NCBI GenBank assembly: GCA_035629025.1
Contig: DASPIU010000063.1
Coordinates: 11,166 to 75,165, forward strand
DNA length: 64,000 bases
Direction: 5' to 3'
DNA from: Stenotrophomonas_A sp035629025
GTDB taxonomy: Bacteria; Pseudomonadota; Gammaproteobacteria; Xanthomonadales; Xanthomonadaceae
A program made the position numbers and the translations under genes. This document shows, piece by piece, positions 26,987 to 35,579 of the stretch. Each line of letters opens with the position of its first letter. Positions within the stretch are counted from its first letter, which is position 1. Under the pieces are notes generated by a model, which was not told the origin of the DNA, made no database searches, and saw nothing but the letters and a program-made list of their open reading frames with translations.

Positions 26987-27287
26987 GTGGCCGTGGGCCT
27001 GGCGCCGGAATGGCTGATGGCTGATGCCGGAATTCCTGATGGCTGATGGCTGATGCCACGCCTGATGTCTGCTGGGTGCACTGTGGGAGCGGCTTCAGCC
27101 GCGACCGCCATCTGCCAGATCGCGACTCCGCTCGTCGGGGCAGAAGCCCCTCCTACAACGGCCCCAGCCATGTACACCTGCACCGACAGGCGTTCCCCGC
27201 ATCAGGTACGACTGATCTCATATTCGCCGCGTCGGCTCACCGCTAGCCTCAACTGCAGCACCCATCGCCTCGTGGAGCAGTTCGCCG
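26987..27287. other. Intergenic stretch with tandem repeats and a REP pair
   Basis: There is no supportable gene here. The stretch holds two identical 19-bp units (ATGGCTGATGGCTGATGCC at 27010-27028 and 27039-27057), themselves built of an 8-bp period. It also holds a REP pair at 27079-27108 and 27134-27157. The remainder is unremarkable and probably contains the promoter of the small membrane-protein gene. Confidence 0.7.
27079..27157. repeat. Diverged inverted pair of REP elements
   Basis: 27079-27108 carries GGGAGCGGCTTCAGCCGCGA, the common unit. 27134-27157 carries the variant GTCGGGGCAGAAGCCCCTCC plus TACA in the opposite orientation. On its own strand the variant reads GTAGGAGGGGCTTCTGCCCC, so the GTAG head is kept while the stem has changed with compensatory pairing. 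Confidence 0.8.
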
Positions 27288-27470
27288 ATGACCAGACATC
27301 TCCCCGTCCCTGCGCTACTTTTCGCATTGCTGTTCGGCGTATTCGTAACCGGCTACTACAGCGGCAAGGCACTGGCGCTGCGCGACAACAAGAAGGACAA
27401 CCCGTCAGCGCAAGGGCTGGACAAGGCAAAACCGCGTACGGAGAACCCCGACCGCCGCAGCCCGGCGTAA
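27288..27470 (+). CDS. Small single-pass membrane protein, hypothetical
   Basis: A 60-residue protein with a hydrophobic helix near the N-terminus (PVPALLFALLFGVFVTGYYSG) followed by a basic, polar tail (ALRDNKKDNPSAQGLDKAKP). I do not recognise it. GGAG lies 10 bases before the ATG. It ends 10 bp before the convergent folA stop. It could be real, since the charge and helix pattern is that of a small membrane protein, but no homologue is known to me. Confidence 0.5.
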   Translation: MTRHLPVPALLFALLFGVFVTGYYSGKALALRDNKKDNPSAQGLDKAKPRTENPDRRSPA

Positions 27471-27479
27471 CCGCCCCCC

Positions 27480-27992
27480 CTACCCCCGCCGCTGATACTC
27501 CACAAACTCGAACGCAAACGCATGCCGCGCATCCGCTGCATGCGCCTGGCGCGATACCTCATGCCATTGCGCCGGGTCCCACTCGGGGAACCACGCGTCC
27601 GCATCATCAATGGCGGTATCGACAAAGGTGACCTGCAATACGTCGGCCAAGGGCAGCCACTGCCAGTAGATCTCGCCGCCGCCAATCACGCATAACTCGC
27701 CCGCCTCCAGCTCGGCGCTCACGGCCAGCGCCTGCTCCACCGTGGCCACCGCGCGCATGCCCTCGAACGGAGCAACGTTGGAGCGGGTCATCACCAGGTT
27801 GGGACGCCCGGGCAGTGCGCGGCCCAGCGACTGCGCGGTGCGGCGGCCCATCAGCACGGGCTTGCCGAGGGTCAGCGCCTTGAAATGCTTGAGGTCGTCG
27901 GGCAGGTGCCAGGCCAATGCGTTGTCGCGGCCGATCGCACGCTGGCGATCCATCGCCACCACCAGACTGATGCGCGGGCCGGCCGTGGCCAT
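27480..27992 (-). CDS. folA: Dihydrofolate reductase
   Basis: NADPH-dependent reduction of dihydrofolate to tetrahydrofolate, the target of trimethoprim. The protein has 170 residues. ISLVVAMDRQRAIGRDNALAW and HLPDDLKHFKALTLGKPVLMG contain the conserved Trp and the substrate-binding Asp of the active site. GRALPGRPNLVMTRS and LCVIGGGEIYWQWLP bind NADPH. The start lies 5 bp after the thyA stop, so the pair forms the usual thyA-folA operon. Confidence 0.96.
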   Translation of the reverse strand: MATAGPRISLVVAMDRQRAIGRDNALAWHLPDDLKHFKALTLGKPVLMGRRTAQSLGRALPGRPNLVMTRSNVAPFEGMRAVATVEQALAVSAELEAGELCVIGGGEIYWQWLPLADVLQVTFVDTAIDDADAWFPEWDPAQWHEVSRQAHAADARHAFAFEFVEYQRRG

Positions 27993-27997
27993 CGCGC

Positions 27998-28792
27998 TCA
28001 GACCGCCACCGGCGCCTTGATCGCCGGGTGCGGGTCGTAGTCTTCGATGCTGATGTCTTCGTAGCGGAAGCCGAACAGGTCGGTGACAGCCGGGTTCAGG
28101 CGCAGCTTCGGCAACGGCCGCGGCGCACGGGTCAGCTGTTCGCGCGCCTGTTCAAAATGATTCGAGTACAGGTGCGCATCGCCAAGGGTGTGGACGAAAT
28201 CGCCCACGCCCAGGCCAGTGGCCTGCGCCACCATGTGCGTCAGCAACGCGTAGCTGGCGATGTTGAACGGCACGCCCAGGAAGATGTCGCCGCTGCGCTG
28301 GTACAACTGGCAGCTGAGCTTGCCGTCGACCACGTAGAACTGGAACAGGCTGTGGCACGGCATCAGGGCCATCTGCGGCAGCTCGGCCACGTTCCAGGCG
28401 CTGATCACCAGGCGCCGCGAGTCCGGGTTGCGCTTGATCTCGTCCACCAGCCACTGCATCTGGTCGATGTGCCCGCCCTTGCCGTCGGGCCAGCGCCGCC
28501 ATTGCTTGCCGTAGACCGGGCCGAGTTCGCCGTTCTCGTCAGCCCACTCGTCCCAGATGCTGACCTTGTTTTCCTTCAGGTAGGCGACGTTGGTGTCGCC
28601 CTGCAGGAACCACAGCAGCTCATGCACGATCGAGCGCAGGTGCAGCTTCTTGGTGGTGACCAGCGGAAAGCCAGCGTTGAGGTCGAAGCGCATCTGCCAG
28701 CCAAACACGCTGCGCGTGCCGGTACCGGTGCGGTCGGACTTCTCCGCGCCGTGTTCGAGCACGTGCTGCAGCAGGTCCAGGTAGGGCTTCAT
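27998..28792 (-). CDS. thyA: Thymidylate synthase (ThyA type)
   Basis: Makes dTMP from dUMP with methylene-tetrahydrofolate. The protein has 264 residues, identical in length to the E. coli enzyme. The catalytic cysteine is in MALMPCHSLFQFYV, dUMP-binding residues are in QRSGDIFLGVPFNIASYA, and TGTGTRSVFGWQMRFDL is near the N-terminus. The start at 28792 has GGAGAAG upstream. The reading upstream of it is antisense or overlapping sequence. It overlaps the lgt stop by 4 bp. Confidence 0.97.
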   Translation of the reverse strand: MKPYLDLLQHVLEHGAEKSDRTGTGTRSVFGWQMRFDLNAGFPLVTTKKLHLRSIVHELLWFLQGDTNVAYLKENKVSIWDEWADENGELGPVYGKQWRRWPDGKGGHIDQMQWLVDEIKRNPDSRRLVISAWNVAELPQMALMPCHSLFQFYVVDGKLSCQLYQRSGDIFLGVPFNIASYALLTHMVAQATGLGVGDFVHTLGDAHLYSNHFEQAREQLTRAPRPLPKLRLNPAVTDLFGFRYEDISIEDYDPHPAIKAPVAV

Positions 28793-29673
28793 GCGTTCTT
28801 CTCCGCCACGGCCAGCGGCGCCGGCTGCAGCACCGGCGCGCGCCGCGACAGCCACAGCAGCCACAGGCCAAGCGCGATCAGCGGCAGGCTGAGAATCTGC
28901 CCGCGGGTCAGCCAGCCGAAGGCCACATAGATGCCGTTGTCGGGCATGCGCACGAATTCCACCGCGAAGCGGAACACGCCGTACAGCAGTGCGAACATTC
29001 CGGAGACTGCGTAGCGCGCACGTGGGCGGGCCGAGTACAGCCACAGCACCACGAACATCACCACGCCTTCCAGGAAGGCTTCGTACAACTGCGAGGGATG
29101 CCGCGCCAATGCGTTGAGCGCACCGCTGGCGTACTGCGCTTGCAGCTGCTCCCACGGCAGGTCCTGCAGCGCGCGCTCGGCACGCGGGAAGATCACGCCC
29201 CAGTCGCTGCCGGTGTACTTGCCCCACAACTCACCGCCGACGAAGTTGCCGAGGCGGCCGAAGCCCAGGCCCAGCGGTACCAGCGGAGCAACGAAGTCCA
29301 TCACGTCGAAGAAGTGCAGCTGCTGGCGCCGCACCCACCACAGGCAGCCGGCGAGCACACCGAGCAGGCCGCCGTGGAAGCTCATGCCGCCTTCCCACAC
29401 CTTGAACAGGATCAGCGGGTTGGCCAGGAACGCATCGAAGGCATAGAACAGCATGTAGCCGACGCGGCCGCCGATGACCACGCCCAGCATCGCGTAGAAC
29501 AGCAGGTCGGAAAAGCCGTTCATGTCCACGCCGGGCAGGCGCCCGGCGCGGATGCGCGAGCGCCCCAGCCACCAGGCGCTGAAGAACGCCAGCAGGTACA
29601 TCAACCCATACCAGTGCACCTGCACCGGGCCGAGCGAGAAGGCGATGGGGTCGATGTGGTGGAGATAGATCAC
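28789..29673 (-). CDS. lgt: Phosphatidylglycerol-prolipoprotein diacylglyceryl transferase
   Basis: Inner-membrane enzyme that transfers diacylglycerol to the lipobox cysteine of prolipoproteins. The protein has 294 residues and about seven membrane helices. YLHHIDPIAFSLGPVQVHWY is the typical start, the catalytic region SFHGGLLGVLAGCLWW holds the essential His, and GLGFGRLGNFVGGELWG is the Lgt signature. It heads the lgt-thyA-folA operon with a 4-bp overlap. Confidence 0.96.
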   Translation of the reverse strand: MIYLHHIDPIAFSLGPVQVHWYGLMYLLAFFSAWWLGRSRIRAGRLPGVDMNGFSDLLFYAMLGVVIGGRVGYMLFYAFDAFLANPLILFKVWEGGMSFHGGLLGVLAGCLWWVRRQQLHFFDVMDFVAPLVPLGLGFGRLGNFVGGELWGKYTGSDWGVIFPRAERALQDLPWEQLQAQYASGALNALARHPSQLYEAFLEGVVMFVVLWLYSARPRARYAVSGMFALLYGVFRFAVEFVRMPDNGIYVAFGWLTRGQILSLPLIALGLWLLWLSRRAPVLQPAPLAVAEKNA

Positions 29674-29719
29674 GAGGCGGGCCCGCAGGAACGAAGCGCT
29701 ATTCTGCCACCGGCAGCGG

Positions 29720-30211
29720 TCAGCCGAGGAACCGTGGACGGTTCGGCAGTTCGTCCGCGTTCGGCTGGCCGGGCGCGGCGGGATAATGTTCGGCGATCAG
29801 CGAGGACACCGCCTCGATCGCCTCCACCACCGCGCGCACCGGTTCGCGCGCCTGCAACTGCCCCTGCATGCGCCGGCAGATCTCCTGCCATTGCGCGGGC
29901 GACACGCGGCCGTGCAGCCCGCGGTCGGCCACGATCTCGATGGCGTGGTCGGCCAGCAGCAGGTAGATCAGCACGCCGTTGTTGGCGTGGGTGTCCCAGG
30001 TGCGCAGCTGCGCGAAGGCGGCCTCGGCGCGCTGCCGCGGCGTCACCCCCGCCCACAGCGCGGCCAGGGCCAGGTCGGCTTCCACCGCGAACATCACCTC
30101 GCCACTATGGCGCTGTTCGCCGGCGGCAATGGCCTGGGTGATCGCGTCGAGCGCGTCGGGCGGGAACAGCTTGCGCGCGGTTGGCGCGAACAGATGGCGG
30201 AACCAGCGCAT
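29720..30211 (-). CDS. TPM-domain protein (short form)
   Basis: A protein of 163 residues with a single TPM fold. FPPDALDAITQAIAAGEQRH and GEVMFAVEADLAL are followed by TWDTHANNGVLIYLLLADHA and IVADRGLHGRVSPAQWQEI, as in TPM_phosphatase-family proteins. It has no signal peptide. It follows the larger TPM protein with a one-base stop/start overlap (TGATG) and GGGGAG upstream of the ATG at 30211. The lemA/TPM gene set is common in bacteria. Its function is unproven, perhaps in membrane-protein quality control. Confidence 0.82.
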   Translation of the reverse strand: MRWFRHLFAPTARKLFPPDALDAITQAIAAGEQRHSGEVMFAVEADLALAALWAGVTPRQRAEAAFAQLRTWDTHANNGVLIYLLLADHAIEIVADRGLHGRVSPAQWQEICRRMQGQLQAREPVRAVVEAIEAVSSLIAEHYPAAPGQPNADELPNRPRFLG

Positions 30212-31167
30212 CACCAGCTCCCCGAGGCGCCACCGCCTCCGGAAGAACCGCCGCCGCCGCCCCAGCCGCCGCCACCAAATCCGCCGCCACCGCCGAAGCC
30301 ACCACCGCCGCCAAATCCACCAAAGCCGCCACCCAGCCCGCCACCGCCCCAGCCACCCCAGCCGCCCTGGCGGACGACGCGGCCCGGCGTGGCCGAGGTC
30401 AGGCCGAGGAACAAGCCAATCAGCCCGGCCAGGCCACTGGCGAACACCAGCGAGGTCAGCAGCAATGCCGCGCCCGCCGCGGCACCACCGCTGAGCAGGG
30501 CGCGCAATGGTCGCGGTGCGCGCGCGAACACGCCGCGCGCGACGCTGGCGGCAATGAAGCCGACAAACAGCGCCACCAGCCAGCCGCCGCCATTGCCGCG
30601 GCGCTCGCCGGCCGGGTTGTCGGCCACCGGCGCGGGCAGCGGTTCGCCATCGATCAGCTTGACCAGCATGCCGGTCGCCTCGTTGATGCCACCGGCGTAA
30701 TCGCCGCTGCGGAAGCGCGGCACCATGTACTCCTGGATGATGCGGTTGGCGATCGCATCGGGGATCGCCCCTTCCAGGCCATAACCGGGCTGGATGCGCA
30801 CGCGCCGGTCATCCTTGGCCACGACCAGCAGCACCGCATCGTCCACGCCCTTGCGCCCGAGCTTCCACTGATCGAACACGCGCTGGGTATACGGCGCGAT
30901 GTCCTCCGGCGCGGTGCTTGGCACCACCAGCACCTGCAGCTGGCTGCCCTTGCGCTGCTGCAGGGCCAGGGCCTGCTGTTCGAGCTGGCTGCGCTGGGCC
31001 GCGTCGAGCGTGCCGGTGGTGTCGACCACCGGCGAATCCAGCGGCGGGATCGGCGCCAGTTCCTGCGCCAGCGCCGGTACCGCGAGCAGCGCCAGCAGCA
31101 ATCCGGCCGCCAGCGACATGCGGCCGACGCCCGGCAGCCAACGCAGCGCGCGCGCCCTCAACTCCAC
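30211..31167 (-). CDS. TPM-domain membrane protein with glycine-rich tail (YgcG family)
   Basis: A protein of about 318 residues. A signal peptide (MSLAAGLLLALLAVPALAQE core) leads to a periplasmic TPM domain (VDTTGTLDAAQRSQLEQQAL, then DDAVLLVVAKDDRRVRIQPG and YGLEGAIPD). Two membrane helices follow (GWLVALFVGFIAASVARGV and AALLLTSLVFASGLAGLIGL), then a Gly/Trp/Phe-rich tail of about 50 residues. I placed the start at the GTG at 31167, 10 bp after lemA, because it supplies a basic N-region. The ATG at 31119 would leave none. Function unknown; operon with lemA and the short TPM gene. Confidence 0.82.
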   Translation of the reverse strand: MELRARALRWLPGVGRMSLAAGLLLALLAVPALAQELAPIPPLDSPVVDTTGTLDAAQRSQLEQQALALQQRKGSQLQVLVVPSTAPEDIAPYTQRVFDQWKLGRKGVDDAVLLVVAKDDRRVRIQPGYGLEGAIPDAIANRIIQEYMVPRFRSGDYAGGINEATGMLVKLIDGEPLPAPVADNPAGERRGNGGGWLVALFVGFIAASVARGVFARAPRPLRALLSGGAAAGAALLLTSLVFASGLAGLIGLFLGLTSATPGRVVRQGGWGGWGGGGLGGGFGGFGGGGGFGGGGGFGGGGWGGGGGSSGGGGASGSW

Positions 31168-31177
31168 GGCGCGGGGC

Positions 31178-31831
31178 TCAGTTGCCCGGCTGCGGTTGCG
31201 GCGGCGGAGTCTGCTGCGGCTGCGCTTGCGGCGGCGTGGCGGGCGGCGTCGGGGTGCCGAAATCCACCGCCGGCGGCCGCGCCAGCTGCGCCTCGTTCTC
31301 CACGGTGAAGTTCGGCTTGGCCTTGTAGCCAAAGATCTTCGCGGTGATCACCTGCGGGAAGGAACGGATGAAGGTGTTGTAGTCCTGCACCATCTGGATG
31401 TAGCGGCCACGCGCGACGGTGATGCGGTTCTCGGTGCCTTCCAGCTGCGCCTGCAGGTCGCGGAAATTCTGGTTGGACTGCAGCTGCGGATAGGCCTCGC
31501 TGACCACCATCAGGCGGCTCAACGCACTGCCCAGTTCGCCCTGCGCCTGCTGGAACTGCTGCAGCGAGGCCGGGTCGTCGGCGTTGACCTGGATCTGCCC
31601 GACGCGCGAACGCGCATTGGTGACCTCGGTCAGCACGCGCTCTTCCTGCTGCGCGTAGCCCTTGACCGTGTTGACCAGATTGGGGATCAGGTCGGCGCGG
31701 CGCTGGTACTGGTTGAGCACCTCCGACCAGCCGGCCTTGACCTGTTCGTCCTTCTGCTGGATGGCGTTGTAGCCACAGCCGGACAGGGTCGCGGCGAGCA
31801 CGAGCAGCAACAAGGAACGCAACAACGACAT
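31178..31831 (-). CDS. lemA: LemA family lipoprotein
   Basis: A protein of 217 residues. The N-terminus MSLLRSLLLLVLAATLSGCG has a lipobox (LSGC). The LemA helical core is evident in DEQVKAGWSEVLNQYQRRAD, LIPNLVNTVKGYAQQEERVL and VARGRYIQMVQDYNTFIRSF. The C-terminal 35 residues are Pro/Gln-rich (TPPATPPQAQPQQTPPP). The start at 31831 is supported by GGAG 7 bases upstream. It is the first gene of the lemA-TPM-TPM operon. LemA proteins have no settled molecular role. Confidence 0.93.
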   Translation of the reverse strand: MSLLRSLLLLVLAATLSGCGYNAIQQKDEQVKAGWSEVLNQYQRRADLIPNLVNTVKGYAQQEERVLTEVTNARSRVGQIQVNADDPASLQQFQQAQGELGSALSRLMVVSEAYPQLQSNQNFRDLQAQLEGTENRITVARGRYIQMVQDYNTFIRSFPQVITAKIFGYKAKPNFTVENEAQLARPPAVDFGTPTPPATPPQAQPQQTPPPQPQPGN

Positions 31832-31975
31832 GGCACATCTCCGGTGCGGAACGGGTTGGACGGCCAGCTTGCCATGGCCGAAGTTAAACCGCATTCACCA
31901 CTGGGCATCGGCCGCAACCGGTGCCATGCGGCCGCTGCCCAAAGGCACCGGCCGCCGCTGTTCACCCGCGGCCGC

Positions 31976-32725
31976 TCACCACTTGCCGGCGCCGGGCACC
32001 GCGTGCTCGGCGGCACGGCGGCGCATCAGCAGGTTGAGCCATTCGACCAGCACCGAGAAACCCATCGCCGCATAGATGTAGGGCTTGGGCACATGCACGT
32101 CCACGCCGTCGAGGATCAGCACCACGCCGATCATCAGGATGAAGGCCAGGGCCAGCATCTTCACCGTGGGGTTGGCATCGATGAAGCGGCCCAGCGGATT
32201 GGCCGCCAGCAGCATCAGCGCCACCGCGATCAGGATCGCCGCCACCATCACCGGAATGTGCTGGGCCATGCCGACGGCGGTGATCACCGAATCCAGCGAG
32301 AACACGATGTCGATCACCGCGATCTGCGCGATCACCATCCAGAACACGCCCGAAGCCTTGCTCGTGGTCGGGTCGTGGTCCTCGCCGCCGGAGATCATCT
32401 CGCGGATTTCCATCACGCCCTTCACCAGCAGGAACACGCCGCCGAGGATCAGCACCAGGTCGCGCACCGAGATGCCCATGCCGGCCACCGCGAACAGTTC
32501 GTGCGACATGCGCGACAGGAACGCCAGCGACACCAGCAGGCCGATGCGGGTCAGGCAGGCGACCGCGATGCCGATGCGCCGCGCCAGCGGGCGCTGCGCC
32601 TCGGGCAGCTTGCTCACGGCGATCGAAATGAACACCAGGTTGTCGATGCCGAGCACGATTTCCAGCGCGCTGAGCGTGAAAAGCGTGATCCACACATTGG
32701 GATCGGCGAGGAATTCAAATGACAT
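31976..32725 (-). CDS. TerC/Alx-family integral membrane protein
   Basis: A membrane protein of 249 residues with seven to eight helices. The family motifs are ALEIVLGIDNLVFISIAVSK near the N-terminus and IDIVFSLDSVITAVGMAQ in the middle. Both carry acidic residues inside the membrane that in this family are linked to Mn2+ or other metal export. No yybP-ykoY riboswitch is seen, because only 31 bp separate it from the upstream dgkA. Metal export is inferred from the family. Confidence 0.9.
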   Translation of the reverse strand: MSFEFLADPNVWITLFTLSALEIVLGIDNLVFISIAVSKLPEAQRPLARRIGIAVACLTRIGLLVSLAFLSRMSHELFAVAGMGISVRDLVLILGGVFLLVKGVMEIREMISGGEDHDPTTSKASGVFWMVIAQIAVIDIVFSLDSVITAVGMAQHIPVMVAAILIAVALMLLAANPLGRFIDANPTVKMLALAFILMIGVVLILDGVDVHVPKPYIYAAMGFSVLVEWLNLLMRRRAAEHAVPGAGKW

Positions 32726-32756
32726 GAAAAACCCTGTACAGCGTGGATAAGGAAGG

Positions 32757-33137
32757 TCAGAACAGATGCGGGCCGACGATCAGGCCCCAGCACAGCAGCA
32801 CATTGAGCATCAACACGAACACCGCCGCCGAACCCATGTCCTTGGCGCGCCCGGCCAGTTCGTGGTGCTCGGGGCCGTAGCGCTCGATCACCGCCTCGAT
32901 GGCCGAATTGGCCAGCTCCATGGCCAGCACCAGCAGCAGCGAGCCGATCAGCAGCACGCGCTCCACCGCGGTCTGCCCGCACCATAGCGCGAGCGGCGCC
33001 AGCACCACCGTGAGGTAGACCTCAAGACGAAATGAAGACTCGTGCAGCCAGGCCGCGCGCAGGCCCTGCATCGACCAGACGGCGGCCTTGAAGATGCGCG
33101 CCGGACCGCGTGGCAGATGGCCGTGGAGATCGGCCAT
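32757..33137 (-). CDS. dgkA: Diacylglycerol kinase
   Basis: Small trimeric membrane kinase that recycles diacylglycerol to phosphatidic acid. The protein has 126 residues, close to E. coli DgkA (122). RIFKAAVWSMQGLRAAWLHE with ESSFRLEVYL, and later ELANSAIEAVIERYGPEHHE followed by LAGRAKDMGSAAVF, match the family, including the catalytic Glu/Asn segment. I placed the start at 33137. The open frame continues far upstream without homology. It is followed by terC after 31 bp. Confidence 0.93.
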   Translation of the reverse strand: MADLHGHLPRGPARIFKAAVWSMQGLRAAWLHESSFRLEVYLTVVLAPLALWCGQTAVERVLLIGSLLLVLAMELANSAIEAVIERYGPEHHELAGRAKDMGSAAVFVLMLNVLLCWGLIVGPHLF

Positions 33138-33362
33138 GTCAGTGCAGCCCGCGCACGGGGCGCAGCCCGCGGTACAGCGGTGGGAGAACCATTGGAGCCA
33201 GGAGGATGGGGAAAGCGGGGATTTTGCCACAAGCCCCCGCGCCCGCGCCGCCGCCCAGCTACCCGGCGGCTGGGCCATCACGGCCGGCCGGGGTAAGGTG
33301 GCAGGCGCCGCGCTGCCGGCCCGCCATCGCGCGCCAACGCGCGCCCCCTGAAAGGAGCCCCC

Positions 33363-34061
33363 ATGACCCCAGCCCTGCCCCGTCTCTTCGCCCTGTTGCT
33401 GCTCGCCGCTGCCGCCCTGGCCCAGGCGCGGGCGCCGGCCCCCGCGCCGCAGGTGCCCGCACAGGTCTCCAACGCGGCCTGGGAAGCGGACATCGCGCGC
33501 TTCGAGCAGCGCGATGCACAGCAGCCACCGCCGCGCGGCGCCGTGCTGTTCGTTGGCTCGTCGTCGATCCGCATGTGGGATTCGCTGGCCACCGACTTCC
33601 CCGGCCAGCAGGTGATCAACCGCGGCTTTGGCGGCTCGGAGATCCGCGACAGCACCTGGTACGCCGACCGCATCGTGGTGCCCTATGCGCCGCGGCTGGT
33701 GGTGTTCTATGCCGGTGACAACGACCTCAACGCCGGGCGTACGCCGCAGCAGGTGCGTGATGATTTCCTGGCCTTCGTCAGCCGCGTACGCCGCGACCTG
33801 CCGCAGACGCGCATCGCCTACATCTCGATCAAGCCCAGCCCGTCGCGCGCGCAGCTGCTGCCGCAGATCGCCGAGGCCAACACCTTGATCCGCCAGGCCG
33901 GCCAGCGCCTGGACAAGGTCGACTTCCTCGACGTGTACACGCCGATGCTTGGCCGCGACGGCCAGCCGCGCCGTGAGCTGTTCCGCGAAGACATGCTGCA
34001 CATGACCCCGGCCGGCTATGCCATCTGGCGCGAAGTGGTGGGTCCGGAGCTTTCCCGCTAG
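33363..34061 (+). CDS. Secreted SGNH/GDSL-type esterase
   Basis: A protein of 232 residues. The signal peptide RLFALLLLAAAALAQARA precedes an SGNH hydrolase domain. Block I is AVLFVGSSSIRMWDS with the nucleophile Ser, block II is NRGFGGSEIRD (Gly), block III is YAGDNDLNAG (Asn), and block V is EDMLHMTPAGYAIW (Asp/His). All catalytic residues are present. AAAGGAG stands 6 bases before the ATG. The substrate is unknown. Confidence 0.88.
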   Translation: MTPALPRLFALLLLAAAALAQARAPAPAPQVPAQVSNAAWEADIARFEQRDAQQPPPRGAVLFVGSSSIRMWDSLATDFPGQQVINRGFGGSEIRDSTWYADRIVVPYAPRLVVFYAGDNDLNAGRTPQQVRDDFLAFVSRVRRDLPQTRIAYISIKPSPSRAQLLPQIAEANTLIRQAGQRLDKVDFLDVYTPMLGRDGQPRRELFREDMLHMTPAGYAIWREVVGPELSR

Positions 34062-34071
34062 CGAAAGCTCC
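34046..34071. terminator. Terminator-like hairpin between convergent genes
   Basis: A perfect 9-bp stem GGAGCTTTC/GAAAGCTCC with an 8-base loop spans the stop codon of the SGNH gene and lies 15 bp from the stop of the convergent sensor kinase. There is no T-run on either side, so termination is plausible but not certain. Confidence 0.4.
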
Positions 34072-34086
34072 AGGCGGTGACGCGCC

Positions 34087-35373
34087 TCAGCGCGACACCG
34101 CCTCGACAAAGATCACCGACACCGCCGTGCCCACGCCCGGCTCGCTGCTCAACTCGGTGCGCCAGCCGAAGCGGTCGCACAGGCGGCGCACGATCGACAG
34201 CCCCAGCCCGGTGCCCTGCGGACGGGTGGGATCGGCACGGAAGAACGGCTCGAAGGCACGCGCGGTCGCCTCGGCACTCATGCCGATGCCGGTATCGCGC
34301 ACCACGACGCGGTCGGCGGCGATCTCCACTTCCACCGTGCCCGCATCGGTATATGCGCAGGCATTGCGCAGCAGGTTGCTCAGCACCACCCGCAACACCC
34401 GCGGTGGCGCGAACAGCTGCAGATCGGCGCTGTGCCTGACCTGCAGCGTCACCGGGCGCGCGCCCAGCAGTTCGCGCGCACTCTCCACCTCTTCGGCCAC
34501 CAGTTCGCTGACATCGATGGCCTCGCTCTGCGGCTCGATCTCCGCTTCGCGGGCGAGGATCAGGAATGCGTCGATCACCGCTTCCATGTCGCGCCCGGCG
34601 CGCTGGATGCGGCGCAGGCTGCGCTCCAGGCGCGGCGGCAGGTCGGCATCGGCGGTCGCCATGTCGCTGGCCACGCGGATCACGGTCAGCGGCGTGCGCA
34701 GCTCGTGGCTGGCGTCGCGGGTGAAGTTGCGCTCGCGCGCCACGTGGTCACGCACGCGCACGCCGAGCGAATGCAGGGCCGAAGCCAGCTGCCGCGTTTC
34801 ACCTTGCAGGTCGGGCGGCAGCCGCGCCGGGGCCAGTTCCTCGATGTCCGGATTGCGTGGATCCCAGCGCGCGACGCGACGCGCCAGCCAGTTGATCGGC
34901 GAGACCAGGCGCTTGGAGGCGCGGTAGGTGATCCAAGACACCGCATACACCGCCAGCAGGATCACCAGCACCGGCACGATGCCGAACCAGAACGCCATGC
35001 GCTCGGCCTGCGAACGCAGGAACACCAGGTACAGCCGGCCTTCCTTGCGCTGGTCCACCAGCACCAGCTGGTTGTCGCCTTCCAGCTCGTGGTAGCCCGG
35101 CGCCAGCGGCCGCAGGTTGGCCGGCAAGGCCAGGCTCGAACGCCCACTCGGCACCAGGTAGCCGCGGATGTTGGCGGTATTGGGCGGCGGCTGCGCGCTG
35201 GAGGCGTCATACAGCTGCCAGTAGTGCGTGGCCTCTTCCTGCAGCACCGAGCGCACCAGCCCGTGCTTGATCACCAGCGAGACCAGATAGCCGCCCATCA
35301 CGATCGCCAGGCTGGCAAGCGCGGTCTGCAGAATGAAGGCGAGCCGGATTTTTCGCGGTAGGCCGTGCGGCAT
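34087..35373 (-). CDS. Membrane sensor histidine kinase, VgrS/ColS-like
   Basis: A protein of 428 residues. Two membrane helices (about 14-35 and 127-149) flank a periplasmic loop of about 90 residues. A HAMP-like linker follows, then HisKA with FTRDASHELRTPLTVIRVAS (phospho-His about 223). The ATPase domain has LSNLLRNACAYTDAGT (N box), VVRDTGIGM (G1) and GTGLGLSIVRRL (G2). The N-terminus and loop resemble, from memory, the VgrS/ColS kinase of Xanthomonas, which senses iron through an ExxE motif. No exact ExxE is present in this loop (nearest HELEGD). It is encoded 206 bp downstream of its response regulator. Confidence 0.85.
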   Translation of the reverse strand: MPHGLPRKIRLAFILQTALASLAIVMGGYLVSLVIKHGLVRSVLQEEATHYWQLYDASSAQPPPNTANIRGYLVPSGRSSLALPANLRPLAPGYHELEGDNQLVLVDQRKEGRLYLVFLRSQAERMAFWFGIVPVLVILLAVYAVSWITYRASKRLVSPINWLARRVARWDPRNPDIEELAPARLPPDLQGETRQLASALHSLGVRVRDHVARERNFTRDASHELRTPLTVIRVASDMATADADLPPRLERSLRRIQRAGRDMEAVIDAFLILAREAEIEPQSEAIDVSELVAEEVESARELLGARPVTLQVRHSADLQLFAPPRVLRVVLSNLLRNACAYTDAGTVEVEIAADRVVVRDTGIGMSAEATARAFEPFFRADPTRPQGTGLGLSIVRRLCDRFGWRTELSSEPGVGTAVSVIFVEAVSR

Positions 35374-35512
35374 TGCGGCTTCCTGGGATGCGCGGCGATT
35401 ATAGAAAACGCACGCGTTATCCCGTTGTCAGCCACACGACCTTGCCGCGAAACGGCTGCCGGCGACTATCGGTGGCAAGAGCAGTGGAGAACTGCCGGCA
35501 GAACTGCAACGG

Positions 35513-35569
35513 CGGGCGCGGAGTTCACCGCGCCCGCCCGCAGCATGGCCGCCCGGCGAACCGGGCGGC
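35513..35569. terminator. Two strong hairpins after the response-regulator gene
   Basis: 35548-35569 is a perfect 9-bp stem GCCGCCCGG/CCGGGCGGC closing CGAA (TTCG on the minus strand). 35513-35536 is a perfect 9-bp stem CGGGCGCGG/CCGCGCCCG with a 6-base loop. They lie 10 to 65 bp downstream of the regulator's stop codon, before the kinase gene. Neither has a T-tract, so they may act as partial terminators or 3'-end stabilisers that set the regulator/kinase ratio. Confidence 0.5.
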
Positions 35570-35579
35570 GGCGAGTGGC

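Noticed and set aside
32726..32756. Possible yybP-ykoY (Mn2+) riboswitch upstream of terC
   Set aside because: Only 31 bp separate terC from dgkA, too short for the element.
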